Below, one piece after another: positions 10,297 through 21,066 of a DNA stretch of 21,066 bases. The DNA lies in contig JADGIZ010000180.1 of the NCBI GenBank assembly GCA_027604665.1, positions 1 to 21,066 on the forward strand, written 5' to 3'. The translations under genes were made by a program, and so were the position numbers. The stretch's first letter is position 1. Each line of letters begins with the position of its first letter. The notes under the pieces are model-generated. The model did no database searches, was not told the DNA's origin, and saw only the letters and a list, made by a program, of their open reading frames with translations. The DNA is from Polyrhizophydium stewartii (lineage: Eukaryota > Chytridiomycota > Chytridiomycetes > Rhizophydiales).

Positions 10297-10556
10297 CGAC
10301 GCCTCCGGCCGCGCCGTCCGCCCCGGGCACGCCGTCCGCGGCGTCGGCGAGCTGCCGCACCTTCTGCATTTTCTTGTGCTCGATGACCGTCGCCGACTTG
10401 GGGGCGATGCGCCGGCCTGCGGGGTGCGTGCGTCAGCGGGGAGGGCCGGGCGGTGGGCGAGGCGCATTCCGGGAACCCACCGCGATGCGGCTCGACCTTC
10501 TTGGCCGCCTTGCTCGCGAGCACCGACTTGGTCTTCTTCACTGCGCCTTGCACCAT
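10004..10556 (-). CDS. Small basic DUF2462 (UPF0390-like) protein
   Basis: On the minus strand the exons are 10556-10481, 10416-10361 and 10162-10004, giving 96 residues. The spliced protein starts MVQGAVKKTKSVLASKAAKK, has the family core GRRIAPKSATVIEHKKMQKK followed by LTAASIVATESLMAARAG, and ends in a Lys-rich tail (KAKKAKDEKEAKKNRK). This matches the family of human C19orf53 (Leydig cell tumour 10 kDa protein homolog) and its fungal relatives, usually about 80-100 residues, with an MAQG-type start and an xxRxIAPKKA core. Molecular function is poorly known; the charge suggests a nuclear or nucleolar, RNA-associated protein (inference). Intron 2 is 198 bp, in phase and free of stops, so the unspliced reading would be a 162-residue protein with twelve consecutive Cys. 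Family alignment and a CTGAC branch site support splicing. The same-strand PRP8 stop codon is 184 bp upstream. Confidence 0.85.
10163..10360 (-). other. Intron 2 of the DUF2462 gene
   Basis: The donor is GTGCGG (10360 downward) and the acceptor CTCGCAG (ending at 10163), with a CTGAC branch match about 22 bases upstream (ccacgctgacgctcc on the minus strand). Splicing joins KKMQK to KLTAAS, as the family requires. The intron is divisible by three and has no in-frame stop, so retention would not truncate the protein. Confidence 0.8.
10260..10295 (+). repeat. Trinucleotide repeat (CAG)12, CTG on the transcribed sense of the DUF2462 gene
   Basis: Twelve uninterrupted CAG units are seen on the plus strand. 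They lie inside intron 2 of the minus-strand gene, so the pre-mRNA carries (CUG)12. Flanking sequence is also rich in CAG and CGG variants, which suggests an older and longer repeat field. Confidence 0.95.
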
Positions 10557-10740
10557 CTTCACCGCCCGAGAATGTCGCAAAGCTGGCAAAGTGTTTTGTC
10601 TGCCCAACCTGATTGTACGCTCGCCAGGGCTGCCAGAAGATGCCGGGACACGCCAGGGGCACCTTGGGACAGGAGCAGCACCACCAGCTGGAAAGCAGCA
10701 CTCTGCTGAATCATTCATTGACGGGCCATTGTGGTCGCCG
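10557..10740 (-). promoter_or_regulatory. Spacer with the PRP8 3' UTR and DUF2462 gene promoter
   Basis: These 184 bp lie between the PRP8 stop (TAA at 10743-10741) and the ATG of the downstream same-strand gene. No clear TATA box or polyadenylation hexamer is visible. A slightly AT-richer stretch occurs near 10705-10722. Confidence 0.4.
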
Positions 10741-20863
<10,123 letters not shown>

Positions 20864-21066
20864 CGTTGAGGAGCAGCCGGGGTGGACGCTGGGCGGGCGA
20901 GCGGCGGCGGCAGCAGCGGCGACAAAGATCAGCACGGTGTGTTGGGAAGGGCAGGCCGCAGCGCGCGCGGGGCGCAGCCTGCAGGGGCGGTGTGCTGCGC
21001 TGCGCGCGCGCGGGCAGGCGTGCGCGCGGCTGGACTGCGCCGACAGCGCGGTGCGCTGCGTACGTA
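20864..21066 (-). promoter_or_regulatory. 5' flank of PRP8 (promoter and 5' UTR)
   Basis: These 203 bp run upstream of the PRP8 ATG to the window edge. They are very GC-rich, with alternating GC runs near 20971-20980 and 20995-21015 (CTGCGCTGCGCGCGCGCGGG). The open reading frame continues upstream to about 20935 but has no ATG there. I see no TATA element. Confidence 0.4.

Noticed and set aside
10163..10360. Poly-Cys coding segment (twelve Cys in a row) as part of a protein
   Set aside because: It is open in frame, but a donor, a CTGAC branch site and an acceptor remove it, and the join restores the DUF2462 family core. It is treated as intron.
20864..20935. PRP8 start extended 24 codons upstream
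   Set aside because: The extended frame begins at GTG and has no ATG. The ATG at 20863 has A at -3 and begins the Pro-rich N-terminus expected for Prp8.

Overview
The window looks like a gene-dense stretch of nuclear DNA from a GC-rich fungus. The signs are: genes broken by many short spliceosomal introns (20 inferred, mostly 60-145 bp, longest 198 bp), almost all with a CTGAC-type branch site; a Prp8 gene carrying a fungal-type intein; and compact spacing on both strands. Prp8 inteins, a Ser/Thr-rich single-pass membrane protein and an oligopeptidase B would suit an early-diverging zoosporic fungus (chytrid-like). That placement is inference; no rRNA, ITS or other marker is present.

Layout. 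Plus strand: (1) an oligopeptidase B-type serine peptidase, 3-3381, two exons, possibly open at its 5' end, with long tails at both ends; (2) a 596-bp intergenic stretch; (3) an unrecognised type I membrane protein, 3978-8088, four exons; (4) Pelota/Dom34, the no-go-decay factor, 8184-9836, five exons. Minus strand: (5) a small basic DUF2462 (UPF0390-like) protein, 10556-10004, three exons, with a CAG/CTG repeat inside intron 2; (6) PRP8, the core U5 snRNP protein, 20863-10741, eleven exons, carrying a 679-residue intein in its RNase H-like domain. Exon joins were derived by hand; in every multi-exon gene the summed exon length is a multiple of three and the joins restore family sequence where the family is known.

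How the genes relate. They do not form a pathway. PRP8 (splicing) and Pelota (ribosome rescue and mRNA surveillance) are housekeeping RNA-metabolism genes, but eukaryotic neighbours need not be functionally linked. The PRP8 precursor needs ten introns removed from its RNA and then an intein removed from its protein. The intein is the clearest selfish element: its splicing residues are intact, and its LAGLIDADG homing endonuclease keeps both catalytic aspartates. It also holds about 260 residues of unidentified, partly Cys-rich sequence between splicing block B and the endonuclease. Long antisense open frames across the coding regions are shadows of GC-rich codon bias and are not annotated.
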